The notes: generated from the sequence alone by a model not told the origin. A stretch of 64,000 bases of DNA from Brucella sp. 21LCYQ03 (GCF_023554105.1 NZ_JAMJWE010000001.1:353118-417117), one strand, 5' to 3'; numbered from the stretch's first letter, positions 1 through 9,080 are shown. Numbers and translations: made by a program.

Positions 1-244
1 AGCGGGTGCAATTGGCTTCGTCGGTCTTGTGGTGCCGCATTTGTTGCGTCCGCTAGTTGGCGCAAGACCATCGCGACTGCTCGTTTCCAGTGCTTTTGGC
101 GGGGCCGCGCTTCTCCTGGCTGCGGATGTTCTGGTGAGAGTGATCATGCCGGGACGCGAATTGAAGCTTGGTGTGCTGACCGCAATCATTGGCGCTCCAT
201 TCTTCTTGTGGCTTGTGTTCAAATATCGGAGGCGGTTGGTATGA
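1..244 (+). CDS. FecCD-family ABC transporter permease, C-terminal end (partial)
   Basis: This reading frame is already open at the window edge (frame from base 2) and ends in a TGA at 242-244. The visible 80 residues contain the GFVGLVVPHLLR stretch that is highly conserved near the C-terminal half of BtuC/FecCD-type permeases, followed by a hydrophobic segment and the usual PFFLWLVFKYRR end. Family members carry about ten membrane helices and form the inner-membrane channel for ferric siderophores, haem or cobalamin. The stop codon overlaps the start of the next gene, an ATPase, as ATGA at 241-244, so the two are translationally coupled. The substrate cannot be read from this fragment; the binding protein gene lies outside the window. 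Confidence 0.9.
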   Translation, partial: AGAIGFVGLVVPHLLRPLVGARPSRLLVSSAFGGAALLLAADVLVRVIMPGRELKLGVLTAIIGAPFFLWLVFKYRRRLV

Positions 245-1014
245 CTATGCTCTCCGTTAAAAACCTTGATGTGTCGCTCGGCCACAAAGTCGTTCTTGAA
301 GCTGTCAGCTTTGAGGTGCGTGAAGGTGAGTTTATCGGCCTGATTGGGCCGAACGGCGCTGGCAAGACAACGCTTCTGCGTGCGCTTCTCGGGCTTACGC
401 CTTCATCTGGCACCATTTCACTTAATGGTTCGGACTTGAGACGCATGCACGTCGCTGACCGTGCCAAGGCAATCTCTTATCTGCCACAGGAACGCGATGT
501 TGCCTGGCCCGTCACAGTACGGATGCTGGTCTCGCTCGGGTGCTCGGCGCTGAAGCCGGTTTTTGCTGGTTTGGACAGGGGCGATGAAGCTGCCATTGAA
601 ACAGCAATGCAGCGTATGGGTGTGACTGAGTTTGCGTCGCGTCCTGCAAACGAATTATCGGGGGGCGAAAGAGCGCGCGCTTTGATTGCGCGTGTTTTGG
701 CGCAGGATACACCTATCATTATGGCAGACGAGCCGGTGGCCGGACTAGATCCCGCGCATCAGCTTGAACTGATGGAAGTGTTTGCGGGACTAGCCGCCGA
801 GAAAAAGACAGTGATCGCCTCGCTGCATGATCTTGGTTTGGCTGCAAAATATTGCACGCGGTTGATTGTTCTTGATCAGGGTAAACTCGTTGCCGATGGC
901 ATGCCGGAAGAGGTTCTTACTCCTCATTTGCTCAATGAGGTTTATGGAATCGATGGGCAGTTGTTGAAAATCGATGATGATTTCGTCCTGCACACGCGCA
1001 AACGACTACGGTAG
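241..1014 (+). CDS. FecE/BtuD-type ABC transporter ATP-binding protein
   Basis: This is a cytoplasmic ATPase of about 257 residues that powers the adjacent FecCD-type permease. Walker A is GPNGAGKTT at residues 36-44. A Q-loop follows in YLPQERD, the signature motif is LSGGERARALIARVL, Walker B is IIMADEP, and the switch histidine is in SLHDLGLA, so all catalytic elements are present. The open frame extends to 208, but ATG 241 is the better start: it overlaps the permease stop as ATGA and gives the family's normal N-terminus. The closest families handle iron-siderophore, haem or vitamin B12. B12 is tempting because a cob locus lies 31 kb away, but nothing in the sequence favours it. No terminator is obvious after the stop. 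Confidence 0.9.
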   Translation: MTMLSVKNLDVSLGHKVVLEAVSFEVREGEFIGLIGPNGAGKTTLLRALLGLTPSSGTISLNGSDLRRMHVADRAKAISYLPQERDVAWPVTVRMLVSLGCSALKPVFAGLDRGDEAAIETAMQRMGVTEFASRPANELSGGERARALIARVLAQDTPIIMADEPVAGLDPAHQLELMEVFAGLAAEKKTVIASLHDLGLAAKYCTRLIVLDQGKLVADGMPEEVLTPHLLNEVYGIDGQLLKIDDDFVLHTRKRLR

Positions 1015-1179
1015 ATTTTTACAGTTTCCATCGAAGAAATTTGCAAAATTGCGAGCATTTTTCCACCGGATGGTCAAAAATCCCAAATTTCGGCCAATCC
1101 TGCTTGCTCTTACAATTTCTTGTGATTAACCAATCATCTATCAGATACCGTTGAAATTGCGCTGAAAGGATGAGAAATC

Positions 1180-3213
1180 GTGGAGCAGGCAACGAGCGGA
1201 AAACGCAAAGGCGGACGCAAGGCACTTTGGGCAGCCGTAGCAGTCATCGCAATCGCCGCTGCAGGTGCAGTCGGATACAAGATTACACTCGAAAAGACGA
1301 TCAATGCTCAGCTTGAACGGCGCGGCGGTAAAGCTGCTTCGGTTTCCGCTGACTTCCTTGGTCATATCAAGCTGACTAATGTGGTGCTTCCTCTTAAAGA
1401 CGGCACCGACATTACGATTGGTTCGATTGAAGGTCGTCCAAAAATCCTGTTCCTGAATGGCATGCTGGACGCCAAGGACATCAAAACAGAAGTCGCACAG
1501 TTCAAAATTGCACTACCGAGTGTTGTTATTGATGATGCCAATTTCGACATTGGCATGCTGCGCGATACTTTTGGGAATGGTGAGTTGAGCCTTGCCGAGC
1601 GCGTTGGTCGCTTTTCTGCAAAGCGCATGTCTATTCCAGAAATCAATGTCGTTCAGATGTTGAACGACAAGGAACAGAAGACGTCCTACAAGGATGTCAC
1701 GCTTGAAGATATCGTGCATGGTCACGTGGCGCGCTATACCTCGTCTGGAGCGACCTTTGATCTCGATCTGACATTGCCAAATGAGTCAGGTAAGATTGAA
1801 GAAGAACGCATGGCCGGTACGATCGGCGTTTCAGAAGGTAAAGATATTGACGGTGTTTTCATCGCGCGTCTTTACACTGAAGCTGCGGGTCCAAATGATA
1901 CCGAAGCCAAGCCGGTTTATGGGCCTTTCTCCGCAAAAGATATTGTTATCAAAAGCACGAAATCGAATTTTAGCTATGCGGAAATCCGTAGCAATGGCTT
2001 CACGATGCGCTTGCCAGCGGAGCCGTTGACGGAGACTTTGCAGAAACTTGAAGCTGCTCAGGATATTGATGCGCTTCCGCCTGAAGAGCGTAAGGAGTTC
2101 TTTGTCCGTCTTATCGGTCTTTTTGATACGATTGGTAAGGGCGATGTCGAATTGCTTGGCATGAAGATCCAGCCCGGCGATCCTGAAAAGGGGCAGGGCA
2201 GCATCGAAAAAATGTCGATGGCGTTTGACAATAAGAAGTTTGATATGTCGCTCAACGGTTTCACAGCTGGCAGCGGCAAGGATTACGTCAAGTTAGACGA
2301 GTTTTCGCTTAAGGGCTTTAATTGGGCGCCTTCCGCGGAAGCTATAACGAAGTTTGCCGCTTTGAACGAAGAGGAAATGGAGAATTTCCCGTTCACGACG
2401 ATGCTTCCAGAGTTTGGCACAATCGTTGTCAAAGGCATCGAAGCCGATGTTCCTTACGACAACAACGCCAATGACGATATTGATATTGAGGATGAAGACG
2501 GCAATCCAGCACCAAAGCCGGACGGTCTGCCACATCGCTTGAAAATCGGCGTTAAAAGCTATGAAGTCGCGCTGAATAAGCCAGTGAATGGCATTCCATC
2601 CGATATTCGTATTGCCTATGAAGATATGTCTTTGCCAGTGCCAGCGGATAGCAGCGAAGAAATCTATCAGCAGCTTCGTAAGCTTGGTTATGAGCGCGTC
2701 ACGATTTCTTCAAACGTGGAAGCAAACTGGGACGAGCCGACGCAGAGCCTTATCATTAAGGACATTTCTGTAAGCGGCAAGGATATGGGTAAGATTTCCA
2801 TGTCTGGTCTGATGGGTGGCTTTACCAAGGAGTTTTTCTCTGGTGACAAGGTGCTTGCTCAGGTTGCGCTTCTCGGACTGAAAGCGCGCGAAGTGAAGCT
2901 GAAAGTTGAGAATGAAGGTCTCGCTGAAAAGGGACTGAAGCTCTATGCAGACGAAAACGACATGTCTGTTGAAGAAGCACGCAGCACACTCACGCTTATC
3001 GCGAGTGCAGTCTTGCAGGAACTTGCTGCAGACCAGCCACAGCTTGAAGGCGTAATCTCGGCATTCAATACGTTTTTGGCTAAGCCGAAGACCTTTGAAG
3101 TGACTGCGAAGTCCAAGTCTGAACGCGGTATCGGTGCATTGGAAATGATTGCGGTTTCGCAAGATCCGATGTCGATCCTCGATAAGATCAATATCGAAGC
3201 AACTGCCGACTAA
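1180..3213 (+). CDS. Large membrane-anchored periplasmic protein of unknown function
   Basis: I do not recognise a named family. The 677-residue product begins with a basic stretch (KRKGGRK) and one hydrophobic helix at about residues 14-34, followed by a long polar domain. That predicts an N-in, C-periplasmic inner-membrane protein. The body is rich in alternating beta-like segments and has an acidic insert (DDIDIEDEDG, around residue 430). The architecture recalls AsmA- or YdgA-like proteins, but I see no diagnostic motif. Start choice: GTG at 1180 is preceded by AAAGGA at 1165-1170 with nine bases of spacing. The gene is monocistronic, followed by a GC-rich hairpin at 3244-3264. Confidence 0.75.
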   Translation: MEQATSGKRKGGRKALWAAVAVIAIAAAGAVGYKITLEKTINAQLERRGGKAASVSADFLGHIKLTNVVLPLKDGTDITIGSIEGRPKILFLNGMLDAKDIKTEVAQFKIALPSVVIDDANFDIGMLRDTFGNGELSLAERVGRFSAKRMSIPEINVVQMLNDKEQKTSYKDVTLEDIVHGHVARYTSSGATFDLDLTLPNESGKIEEERMAGTIGVSEGKDIDGVFIARLYTEAAGPNDTEAKPVYGPFSAKDIVIKSTKSNFSYAEIRSNGFTMRLPAEPLTETLQKLEAAQDIDALPPEERKEFFVRLIGLFDTIGKGDVELLGMKIQPGDPEKGQGSIEKMSMAFDNKKFDMSLNGFTAGSGKDYVKLDEFSLKGFNWAPSAEAITKFAALNEEEMENFPFTTMLPEFGTIVVKGIEADVPYDNNANDDIDIEDEDGNPAPKPDGLPHRLKIGVKSYEVALNKPVNGIPSDIRIAYEDMSLPVPADSSEEIYQQLRKLGYERVTISSNVEANWDEPTQSLIIKDISVSGKDMGKISMSGLMGGFTKEFFSGDKVLAQVALLGLKAREVKLKVENEGLAEKGLKLYADENDMSVEEARSTLTLIASAVLQELAADQPQLEGVISAFNTFLAKPKTFEVTAKSKSERGIGALEMIAVSQDPMSILDKINIEATAD

Positions 3214-3243
3214 TGTGAGCGTTCTTTAATAGCTGAACAAAAG

Positions 3244-3268
3244 CGCCGGCTCATGTAGCCGGCGTTTG
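3244..3268 (+). terminator. Intrinsic terminator after the anchored periplasmic protein gene
   Basis: A perfect 8-bp stem, CGCCGGCT/AGCCGGCG with a 5-base loop, is followed by a short T-run. It lies 30 bases after the stop at 3213. Confidence 0.65.
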
Positions 3269-3329
3269 CATTCTGAGCTGAATTTCAGATAGGGTGCGCA
3301 AATTCAAGTTCATCATTCGGAATTCATCA

Positions 3330-3752
3330 ATGCTCAAAAACATAAATCCACTGCTGACCGGTTCCCTTCTCGAAGTGCTTGCGGATATGGGCCATGGCGA
3401 CGATCTGGTTATCGTTGACGCCAATTACCCTGCACAGGCTTCTGGCGTTCAGGTGATTGATTTGCCGGGCATCAGCGCAACTGACGTCGCAGAAGCTGTT
3501 CTGTCGCTTTTGCCGCTTGATGACTTTGTCGATCTGCCTGCGGCTGTCATGGAGTGCCCTAGCGAGACGCCTGCGATTTTTGGTGAGTTTGAAGCGATCA
3601 TTGAAAAGGCTGAAGGTCGCAAAATAGCGGTTGATCCGATTGATCGCTTTGCTTTCTATGACCGTGCAAGTGCTTCTTATGCTGTCATCCGTTCGGGTGA
3701 AAAGCGCCTTTATGGCAATATCATTTTCAAGAAGGGCGTTATTCGCTCGTAA
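3330..3752 (+). CDS. fucU: RbsD/FucU-family sugar mutarotase (L-fucose mutarotase-like)
   Basis: This is a small cytosolic enzyme of 140 residues. The family interconverts alpha and beta anomers of fucose (FucU) or pyran and furan forms of ribose (RbsD). The N-terminus MLKNINPLLTG and the MGHGDDLVIVDANYPA block with its conserved histidine and aspartates are FucU-like rather than RbsD-like. The C-terminal YGNIIFKKGV is the conserved family end. The open frame reaches back to 3294, but ATG 3330 matches the family N-terminus; neither start has a strong ribosome site. No sugar kinase or transporter gene sits beside it, so the substrate is inferred from family only. A bidirectional terminator at 3761-3790 separates it from the convergent EF-hand gene. 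Confidence 0.85.
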   Translation: MLKNINPLLTGSLLEVLADMGHGDDLVIVDANYPAQASGVQVIDLPGISATDVAEAVLSLLPLDDFVDLPAAVMECPSETPAIFGEFEAIIEKAEGRKIAVDPIDRFAFYDRASASYAVIRSGEKRLYGNIIFKKGVIRS

Positions 3753-3760
3753 TTGAAACT

Positions 3761-3791
3761 AAAAAAGCCCCGCGATGCGGGGCTTTTTTAT
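3761..3791. terminator. Bidirectional intrinsic terminator
   Basis: A hairpin GCCCCGC/GCGGGGC with a 3-base loop is flanked by an A-run on the left and a T-run on the right. It can therefore terminate both fucU (plus) and the EF-hand gene (minus). Confidence 0.9.
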
Positions 3792-3801
3792 TAATGCTAT
3801 T

Positions 3802-4302
3802 TTACTGCTGAGGCTTTGGGTGATGATGTTCCATCTTGCCCTTGCCACCGTGATGCGGACCCTTTGGGCCGTGGTGGAGTTTCTTGGCTCCGCGCAGTTC
3901 ATGACGATCAAGCTGACCATCTTCGTTGCGGTCAAGTGCTGCGAATTCCTTCTGGCGCTGCTTTTCAATCGCTTCCAGTGTGATTTTACCGTCACCCTTA
4001 ACGTCAAGGCGGCGTTCTAAGCGATCTGCTGCACGGCTTACCATGCGCTTAAGGGCAAGCGCTTCGATTTCATCGCGAGACAGCACACCGTCACCATTGG
4101 TATCTGCGGCTTTTAGTTCATCCATGCGGGAGAACTTTTCCAGATCAATCGGTCCGCGCTTGCCTTTGGTTCCATCAGTCTGCGTAATGGAAGTATCCGT
4201 AGCCGATTTTCCTGTATTTTCGGTTGCTTTTTCCTGGGCAAAGGCCGCGGTAGAAAGCAATGCTGACGCGATAACTGCAACATACAAGGTCTTCGATTTC
4301 AT
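3802..4302 (-). CDS. Secreted EF-hand protein with His-rich tail
   Basis: The 166-residue product starts with a clear signal peptide (MKSKTLYVAV..., cleavage after AFA near residue 22), so it is exported to the periplasm. Three EF-hand-like loops are visible: DTNGDGVLSRDE (about residues 67-78), DVKGDGKITLEA and DRNEDGQLDRHE. The first is canonical; the second and third deviate at one or two liganding positions. The last 25 residues are rich in His, Gly, Lys and Pro (HHGPKGPHHGG, EHHHP), suggesting binding of a transition metal in addition to calcium. It is a stand-alone gene convergent with fucU. The calcium role is family knowledge; the metal-binding tail is inference from composition. Confidence 0.85.
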   Translation of the reverse strand: MKSKTLYVAVIASALLSTAAFAQEKATENTGKSATDTSITQTDGTKGKRGPIDLEKFSRMDELKAADTNGDGVLSRDEIEALALKRMVSRAADRLERRLDVKGDGKITLEAIEKQRQKEFAALDRNEDGQLDRHELRGAKKLHHGPKGPHHGGKGKMEHHHPKPQQ

Positions 4303-4412
4303 GGTTCTATAACTCCATCACTCTATACAAGGGCGCCATTGATTGGCGTGTGAGTAATGTGGGTCATTTTAGGTGAACCTGATATGAACAAGCCAATTAA
4401 TAATTGGTAATG

Positions 4413-5282
4413 TTAAGCTGCCCGTTTTGCGCGCAATCTTTCTCTGAACATTGAGAAGAGGCCAGCTGCCACAACAATGCTTGCGCCTGTCAGGATGTTC
4501 CAGGTTAGCTGTTCGTGGAAGACCAGCACTGCAATCAAAGCGCCCACAACCAGCTGTAGATATGTTAGCGGCTGCACTTCAACGGCTTCAAGAATGTCGT
4601 AAGCGCGAATGAGGCAATAGTGGCTCGCAATACCAGTCACGCAGAGCGCTGCCATCCATGGCCAATCGTGCAGAGCGATAGACTCGACATGGAATAGGCC
4701 GATCATGGTGAGGACAGCCGCGCCACCAATGCCAGTATAGAAAAAGCTGGTCATTGAGGTGTCGGTTTTGCTGACCGCGCGCGTTGCAATGGCATAAAAT
4801 GCAAAAATAACGGTGGCGCTAATCGGAAACAGCAGTGCCCAGTCAAACTGGACATGGGTTGGGTCGATAATGAGCAGGACGCCAAATAAACCCACGAAAA
4901 TCGCCACCCAGCGACGCCAGCCAACCTTTTCGCCAAGCAGCGGCACTGAAAGCATTGTGATCAGCAATGGGGCTGCCTGAAAGATTGACTGCGTCATCGC
5001 CATGCCGACCCGGCTGAGACCGTAAACCAGTATAACGATTTCAGCTGCAAGAAGTATTCCGCGCAGAACCTGTAAGACTGGACGTTGTGTTGAAGCAGCG
5101 CGCGCAATTCCCCCTGAGCGCGTTGCTACAAGAATCACAAAGGCTGCAAAAACCCAGTAACGCACCATCGTTATAAAGATGGGCGAATAGTGTGAGCCGA
5201 GATACTTCGAAATGCCGTCCTGGGTAGCGAAAATTGTGACAGCGAGAAGTGTGAATGTGTAGCCAAGGCTTTTGGGGGTCAT
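4413..5282 (-). CDS. EamA/DMT-superfamily transporter
   Basis: The 289-residue product has about ten hydrophobic helices in two EamA repeats (residues about 8-140 and 150-285). Marker segments include the LRGILLAAEIVILVYGLSRVGMA region and the LLGEKVGWRRW motif at the repeat boundary. EamA proteins export amino acids, purines or other metabolites from the cytoplasm. The substrate is not deducible, and no neighbouring enzyme hints at one. It is a single gene; the next gene upstream is tRNA-Lys on the same strand, which has its own promoter. Confidence 0.85.
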   Translation of the reverse strand: MTPKSLGYTFTLLAVTIFATQDGISKYLGSHYSPIFITMVRYWVFAAFVILVATRSGGIARAASTQRPVLQVLRGILLAAEIVILVYGLSRVGMAMTQSIFQAAPLLITMLSVPLLGEKVGWRRWVAIFVGLFGVLLIIDPTHVQFDWALLFPISATVIFAFYAIATRAVSKTDTSMTSFFYTGIGGAAVLTMIGLFHVESIALHDWPWMAALCVTGIASHYCLIRAYDILEAVEVQPLTYLQLVVGALIAVLVFHEQLTWNILTGASIVVAAGLFSMFRERLRAKRAA

Positions 5283-5457
5283 GAGGCACTCATAGTACCA
5301 CTGTGCCAGTTTCGCTATGTCTATTTGTCAGGAATCGTTCTTTTCAGCGAACAAAAAAACGACAAAGAATAGCTAGGAATTTTTCGAAAGAGTTTACTCG
5401 TTGCCCTTGCCCGGGCATTCGGTAATCAGCGGTAACTCTTTGTAAGAAAGGAGAAAA

Positions 5458-5533
<76 letters not shown>

Positions 5534-5574
5534 ACTCGCTTCTCCGAGGCAGCGGCCCCAGTGAGGTGAGCGGT

Positions 5575-5603
5575 TCTATAAAGGCCGCTTTTCTTTGTGT
5601 CTA
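5575..5603 (-). promoter_or_regulatory. Probable sigma-70 promoter of tRNA-Lys
   Basis: On the minus strand there is a TAGACA -35 element (5598-5603), a 17-base spacer and a TATAGA -10 element (5575-5580). This would start transcription about 35 bases before the mature tRNA. Confidence 0.6.
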
Positions 5604-6131
5604 GCCTTCAATTGAAAAAAAACGAAAAAAAGTTGAATGAATTTCAAAAGGCCCGGAAATGGTGGGTTTTTCTAAATTACTATTTGCGCGTATATCGGGC
5701 ATATCTTTGATCTGCGTCTTTTGATTGCTGGTTCTTGGCCGAATCCAAGGAATCAAATTGTTCAAGATTCTGTCTTTGAAACATTTTTTCAGTGTGTGGT
5801 TGCAACGAAGCGCCTGAATTTCCATATGCATGAAGCTCAAATCACATGCGTTTGTGTCTTGTGATGAGAATCCCTTCCGGCTTTTCATGGGCGCGCCGCA
5901 AATGTCGCAGTCATGTCATCAATTTTTGATGCTTGTCTGAGATGCTTCGGCATATAAAAGACTTGATAGGCGAATATGATTTTTGCCATTGAGAAGATGC
6001 TGCAAGCGTTTGTTACGCGCAGGCAGGCGAGGGGTTCACGCACCGGATTGTCCTCGTTTAAGAAAACCCGAAGCCGCACCTCATGTTGGGATGCGTTTTC
6101 ATAATCCGGTTCGCGGCATTTTGAGGACGGA
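5604..6131. other. Non-coding stretch between tRNA-Lys and the dedA-like gene
   Basis: About 530 bases without a supportable gene. The stretch is AT-rich and both strands carry only short open frames lacking ribosome sites or recognisable motifs. I see no strong terminator or repeat. The last bases hold the AGGA ribosome site of the next gene. Confidence 0.6.
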
Positions 6132-6794
6132 ATGGAAAGCATAATCAGCGACCTCGGACAGTTCATCTCCGATCATCGGGCATGGGCCGCTCCTATCGTG
6201 GGCGTAATTGCGTTCGGCGAGTCGCTCGCTATTATTGGTATGCTTATTCCAGCGACACCAATCATGCTCGCGATTGGTGGCCTCGTTGGTGCTGGTATTG
6301 TTGAGCCATGGCCAATTATCATCGGTGCGATTATCGGTGCCGTCATCGGTGATATCGTTTCCTATTTGCTTGGCTGGTGGCTTGGTCGCAGCATTATTCA
6401 TAAATGGCCGCTCAACAAACACCGCACGGGAATTGCGCGCGCACGCTTGCTGTTTCGCCGTTATGGTTTTTCGGCTGTCTTCCTCGGACGCTTCTTTGGT
6501 CCGGTACGCTGCACGGTGCCGATGGTTGCAGGCATGATGTCGATGGATCAGAAGCGATTCCAGACAGCAAATGTTCTTTCTGCTATGGTCTGGGCACCTG
6601 TTATGTTCCTGCCGGGCTGGCTCGCTGGTCGTGGAATCGGTGTTTTTGCCAAGATGGATGGCGATCATATGTTCTGGGCCGTCGTCGGAATCACTCTTGT
6701 GACGATTGTTGCAACCTTGGTTGGCATGCGCTTTTTCAAGGGCCGTCCGCGTCGCGAGCGTAAGCGCGGCGTTCATGTTTCTCCAGCAGAATAG
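6132..6794 (+). CDS. DedA-family membrane protein
   Basis: This is a 220-residue integral membrane protein of the DedA/SNARE-associated (VTT) family, now thought to act in phospholipid scrambling or undecaprenyl-phosphate recycling across the inner membrane. Family hallmarks are visible: FGESLAIIGMLIPATPIML near the N-terminus (conserved acid and Pro-rich re-entrant segment), then GDIVSYLLGWWLGR. The GRFFGPVRCTVPMVAGM block with the essential arginines comes next. The C-terminus is short and basic (KGRPRRERKRG). ATG 6132 is preceded by GAGGACGGA. It is a single gene, and 330 non-coding bases separate it from the terC-like gene downstream. Confidence 0.92.
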   Translation: MESIISDLGQFISDHRAWAAPIVGVIAFGESLAIIGMLIPATPIMLAIGGLVGAGIVEPWPIIIGAIIGAVIGDIVSYLLGWWLGRSIIHKWPLNKHRTGIARARLLFRRYGFSAVFLGRFFGPVRCTVPMVAGMMSMDQKRFQTANVLSAMVWAPVMFLPGWLAGRGIGVFAKMDGDHMFWAVVGITLVTIVATLVGMRFFKGRPRRERKRGVHVSPAE

Positions 6795-6899
6795 CATATG
6801 GTCTTGCGCGTGAGCCGCGCGTCTGCATAATGCAGCAATCTTTTGCTTATTTAACAACATGGCATTTGAGGGTGAGCAAGCAGCTCCACTCGTGTCTTT

Positions 6900-7110
6900 T
6901 GAAAAGGTTCATCGCGCTTTATGCCCGACGACAGTTCTGACGACCCGTCTTCACGAAGTCCCGCTCCCTTTCAGGGAGCGTCGGACTTAAAAGGCTTTGA
7001 GCTTACTCACGCCGTTTGCAATTTCTTCTCGCCGATCCGTGTTTCTACGGTTCGGGAAGAAAACGCATGCGGCGTTTTTTCTGTTTCCTCTTCTTTTTGA
7101 TTTTATAGGA
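6900..7110 (+). promoter_or_regulatory. Structured, attenuator-like leader of the terC-CBS gene
   Basis: Three hairpins are seen. The first, at 6956-6988, has a 14-bp stem (AAGTCC plus CGCTCCCT against AGGGAGCG and GGACTT) with a 2-base bulge. The second, at 7032-7055, is CCGA-T-CCGT against ACGG-T-TCGG. The third, at 7060-7078, is AAAACGC/GCGTTTT running straight into a T-rich tract, the form of an intrinsic terminator. The third lies only about 45 bases before the ATG at 7122. TerC-family genes elsewhere are often controlled by the yybP-ykoY manganese riboswitch, but I do not find its conserved GGGGAGUA element unpaired here. I therefore call only a leader of unknown class. Confidence 0.45.
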
Positions 7111-7121
7111 GCCGACACATC

Positions 7122-8690
7122 ATGGATTGGTCCATGGACTGGATTGCCGACCCCAATGCCTGGATAGGTCTGGTAACATTGGTGGTGCTTGAGATTGTTC
7201 TCGGCATCGACAATCTCGTTTTTATCGCAATTCTCGCCGATAAACTTCCGCCGCATCAGCGTAATCGTGCGCGTATAATTGGTCTTACACTGGCCTTGGT
7301 CATGCGCCTTGCGCTGTTGGCGTCGATTTCGTGGATCGTGACGCTGCGCGAACCACTGATTACCGTGATGGAGCTGTCATTCTCCGGTCGCGACCTTATC
7401 ATGCTGGTCGGTGGTCTGTTCTTGCTCGCAAAGGGTACAATGGAGTTGCATGAGCGCCTTGAAGGCGCCCATGGGCCAAAGAACTCGCGGGTTGTTCATG
7501 CTGTTTTCTGGCAGGTTATTGTTCAGATCGTTGTCCTTGATGCGGTTTTCTCGCTCGATAGCGTGATTACAGCTGTCGGTATGGTGCAGCATCTTCCTGT
7601 GATGATGATTGCCGTTATCATTGCTGTTGGCGTTATGATGCTTGCATCGCGTCCGCTGATGGACTTTGTGAACAAGCATCCGACGGTTGTTATTCTCTGC
7701 CTTGGCTTCCTGATGATGATCGGCTTTAGTCTGGTTGTCGAAGGTTTTGGCTTCCACATTCCGAAGGGCTATCTCTATGCCGCGATCGGCTTCTCGGTAC
7801 TGATCGAGGCTGCCAACCAGATGGCGCGTAAGAACCGTGAGAAACTGGTGACCACCAACGATCTGCGTGAGCGGACCGCAGGAGCCGTGTTGCGGCTCCT
7901 CGGAGGTCAGCGCGACGACAATCCGCTCTCCGATACAGTTGACGTGATTGCGCAGCAGACGGCATCCAACGACATCTTCCTTCCAGAAGAAAAAGAGATG
8001 ATCCGTGGCGTTCTCGATCTTGCAGATCGCCCTGTGCGCACGATCATGTCGCCGCGCAATGAGATCGAGTGGCTTGATCTTGATGAAGACGAAGCGGAAT
8101 TGCATCAGGCAATTCGCGAGCTTTCGCATTCGCGGGTCGTTGTAGCACGTCGTCAGGTTGATGAATTTGTCGGTGTGGCGCTGGTCAAGGACTTGTTGCT
8201 CGATATGAGCGATAAGAAGCCGATTGACTGGGACAAAGTGGTCAAGCAGCCGCTCGTGGTTCATGAAAATGCGAATGTTCTGCGTGTCATGGAGCAGTTG
8301 CGTGTTTCGCCGGTACAGCTTGCTGTGGTGATTGATGAGCACGGCTCGTTTGAAGGTGTGGTTACCCCGACGGACGTGCTTGAAGCCATTGCTGGCGAAT
8401 TCCCGGATGAAGACGAAGAAGCATCTGTCGCAGAATCAGACGGGCAGGGCGGCTATCTGGTTGACGGCTTCACCGATATTCGTCGTATGAGCAGCATCCT
8501 TCAACGCGATCTCGTGGATGACAGTGATCGTTACACGACGCTGGCCGGTTATGTCATTTGGCACCTTGGGCATTTGCCGCTGGGTGGTGAGAGTTTTGTT
8601 GCTGATGGGTACGAGTTTACGATCCATTCGATGAATGGTCGCCACGTCGAAAAGGTCCATATTCGGCCGGTTGACGATTACGAGGTGTAA
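7122..8690 (+). CDS. TerC-CBS-CorC/HlyC membrane protein (YegH/YoaE-like)
   Basis: The 522-residue protein has three parts. Residues 1-240 are a TerC-type membrane domain with the paired acidic motifs [12 protein letters not shown] and [12 protein letters not shown], which are thought to bind a metal ion within the membrane. Residues about 290-420 are a CBS pair ([15 protein letters not shown]..., [18 protein letters not shown]). Residues about 435-520 form a CorC/HlyC C-terminal domain ([14 protein letters not shown]...). Relatives are linked to manganese export, loading of exported metalloproteins and resistance to metal stress. AGGAG at 7107-7111 supports the start. The hairpin leader just upstream suggests regulation at the RNA level. 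Transcription probably ends at the hairpin 8700-8733. Confidence 0.92.
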   Translation: MDWSMDWIADPNAWIGLVTLVVLEIVLGIDNLVFIAILADKLPPHQRNRARIIGLTLALVMRLALLASISWIVTLREPLITVMELSFSGRDLIMLVGGLFLLAKGTMELHERLEGAHGPKNSRVVHAVFWQVIVQIVVLDAVFSLDSVITAVGMVQHLPVMMIAVIIAVGVMMLASRPLMDFVNKHPTVVILCLGFLMMIGFSLVVEGFGFHIPKGYLYAAIGFSVLIEAANQMARKNREKLVTTNDLRERTAGAVLRLLGGQRDDNPLSDTVDVIAQQTASNDIFLPEEKEMIRGVLDLADRPVRTIMSPRNEIEWLDLDEDEAELHQAIRELSHSRVVVARRQVDEFVGVALVKDLLLDMSDKKPIDWDKVVKQPLVVHENANVLRVMEQLRVSPVQLAVVIDEHGSFEGVVTPTDVLEAIAGEFPDEDEEASVAESDGQGGYLVDGFTDIRRMSSILQRDLVDDSDRYTTLAGYVIWHLGHLPLGGESFVADGYEFTIHSMNGRHVEKVHIRPVDDYEV

Positions 8691-8699
8691 AAAGGAATA

Positions 8700-8733
8700 A
8701 TTTTGCGAGCAGCTGCACGGTTGCTCGCAAAAT
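8700..8733 (+). terminator. Hairpin after the terC-CBS gene
   Basis: A 12-bp perfect inverted repeat, ATTTTGCGAGCA/TGCTCGCAAAAT with a 10-base loop, lies 10 bases after the stop. A strong T-tail is missing, so it could also act as an mRNA 3'-end stabiliser. Confidence 0.55.
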
Positions 8734-8863
8734 ATTTCACCCTGTTAATTCCTATAGAATAGGTGGGATATTGACTTTCTGAGCGAAGCCTTCAAAATTA
8801 ACACATCGTTCAATGTTGTGGCGAAAACGCGGCTTTGAAAAGATGTGCTAATAGGAGGCTCTT

Positions 8864-9052
8864 ATGAACCGCAAATTTCTATTGCTGATTAAAAGCCTGA
8901 AAAGCGGCGCGCAGTCAGTCATGACCTCTTTGGAGCAACCATGGCGCGGTATGAAGCTGAATGCCGAGGAAATTGCACGGCGGCGCCGTAATCGTGTTGA
9001 ACGCGGCGAGCAAAATTTTCTCTGGTGCTGGCAGCATCGCGGGTTCTGGTAG
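8864..9052 (+). CDS. Small basic protein of unknown function (62 aa)
   Basis: I do not recognise the family. A strong ribosome site (AGGAGG, about seven bases before the ATG) and an intrinsic terminator at 9081-9115 frame this short gene, which argues that it is real. The product is basic, with an RRRR run near residue 40 and a Trp-rich end (LWCWQHRGFW). It has no signal peptide or membrane helix. It stands alone between the terC-CBS gene and the sulfate transport operon, so context gives no function. Confidence 0.6.
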   Translation: MNRKFLLLIKSLKSGAQSVMTSLEQPWRGMKLNAEEIARRRRNRVERGEQNFLWCWQHRGFW

Positions 9053-9080
9053 GTATTAATAACCGGAAAAAGTTTCGAAG

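Noticed and set aside
5601..5888. 95-codon minus frame in the gap after tRNA-Lys
   Set aside because: No ribosome site or motif; it includes the tRNA promoter region.
6099..6860. 253-codon minus frame covering the dedA-like gene
   Set aside because: DedA motifs are intact on the plus strand; this is its antisense shadow.
6900..7121. yybP-ykoY manganese riboswitch before terC
   Set aside because: The conserved unpaired GGGGAGUA is missing; the nearest GGGAGCG is within a stem. Kept only as a leader of unknown class.
7377..8342. 321-codon minus frame opposite the terC-CBS gene
   Set aside because: Antisense to well-conserved TerC and CBS domains; rich in His, Asn and Gln, no start signal.
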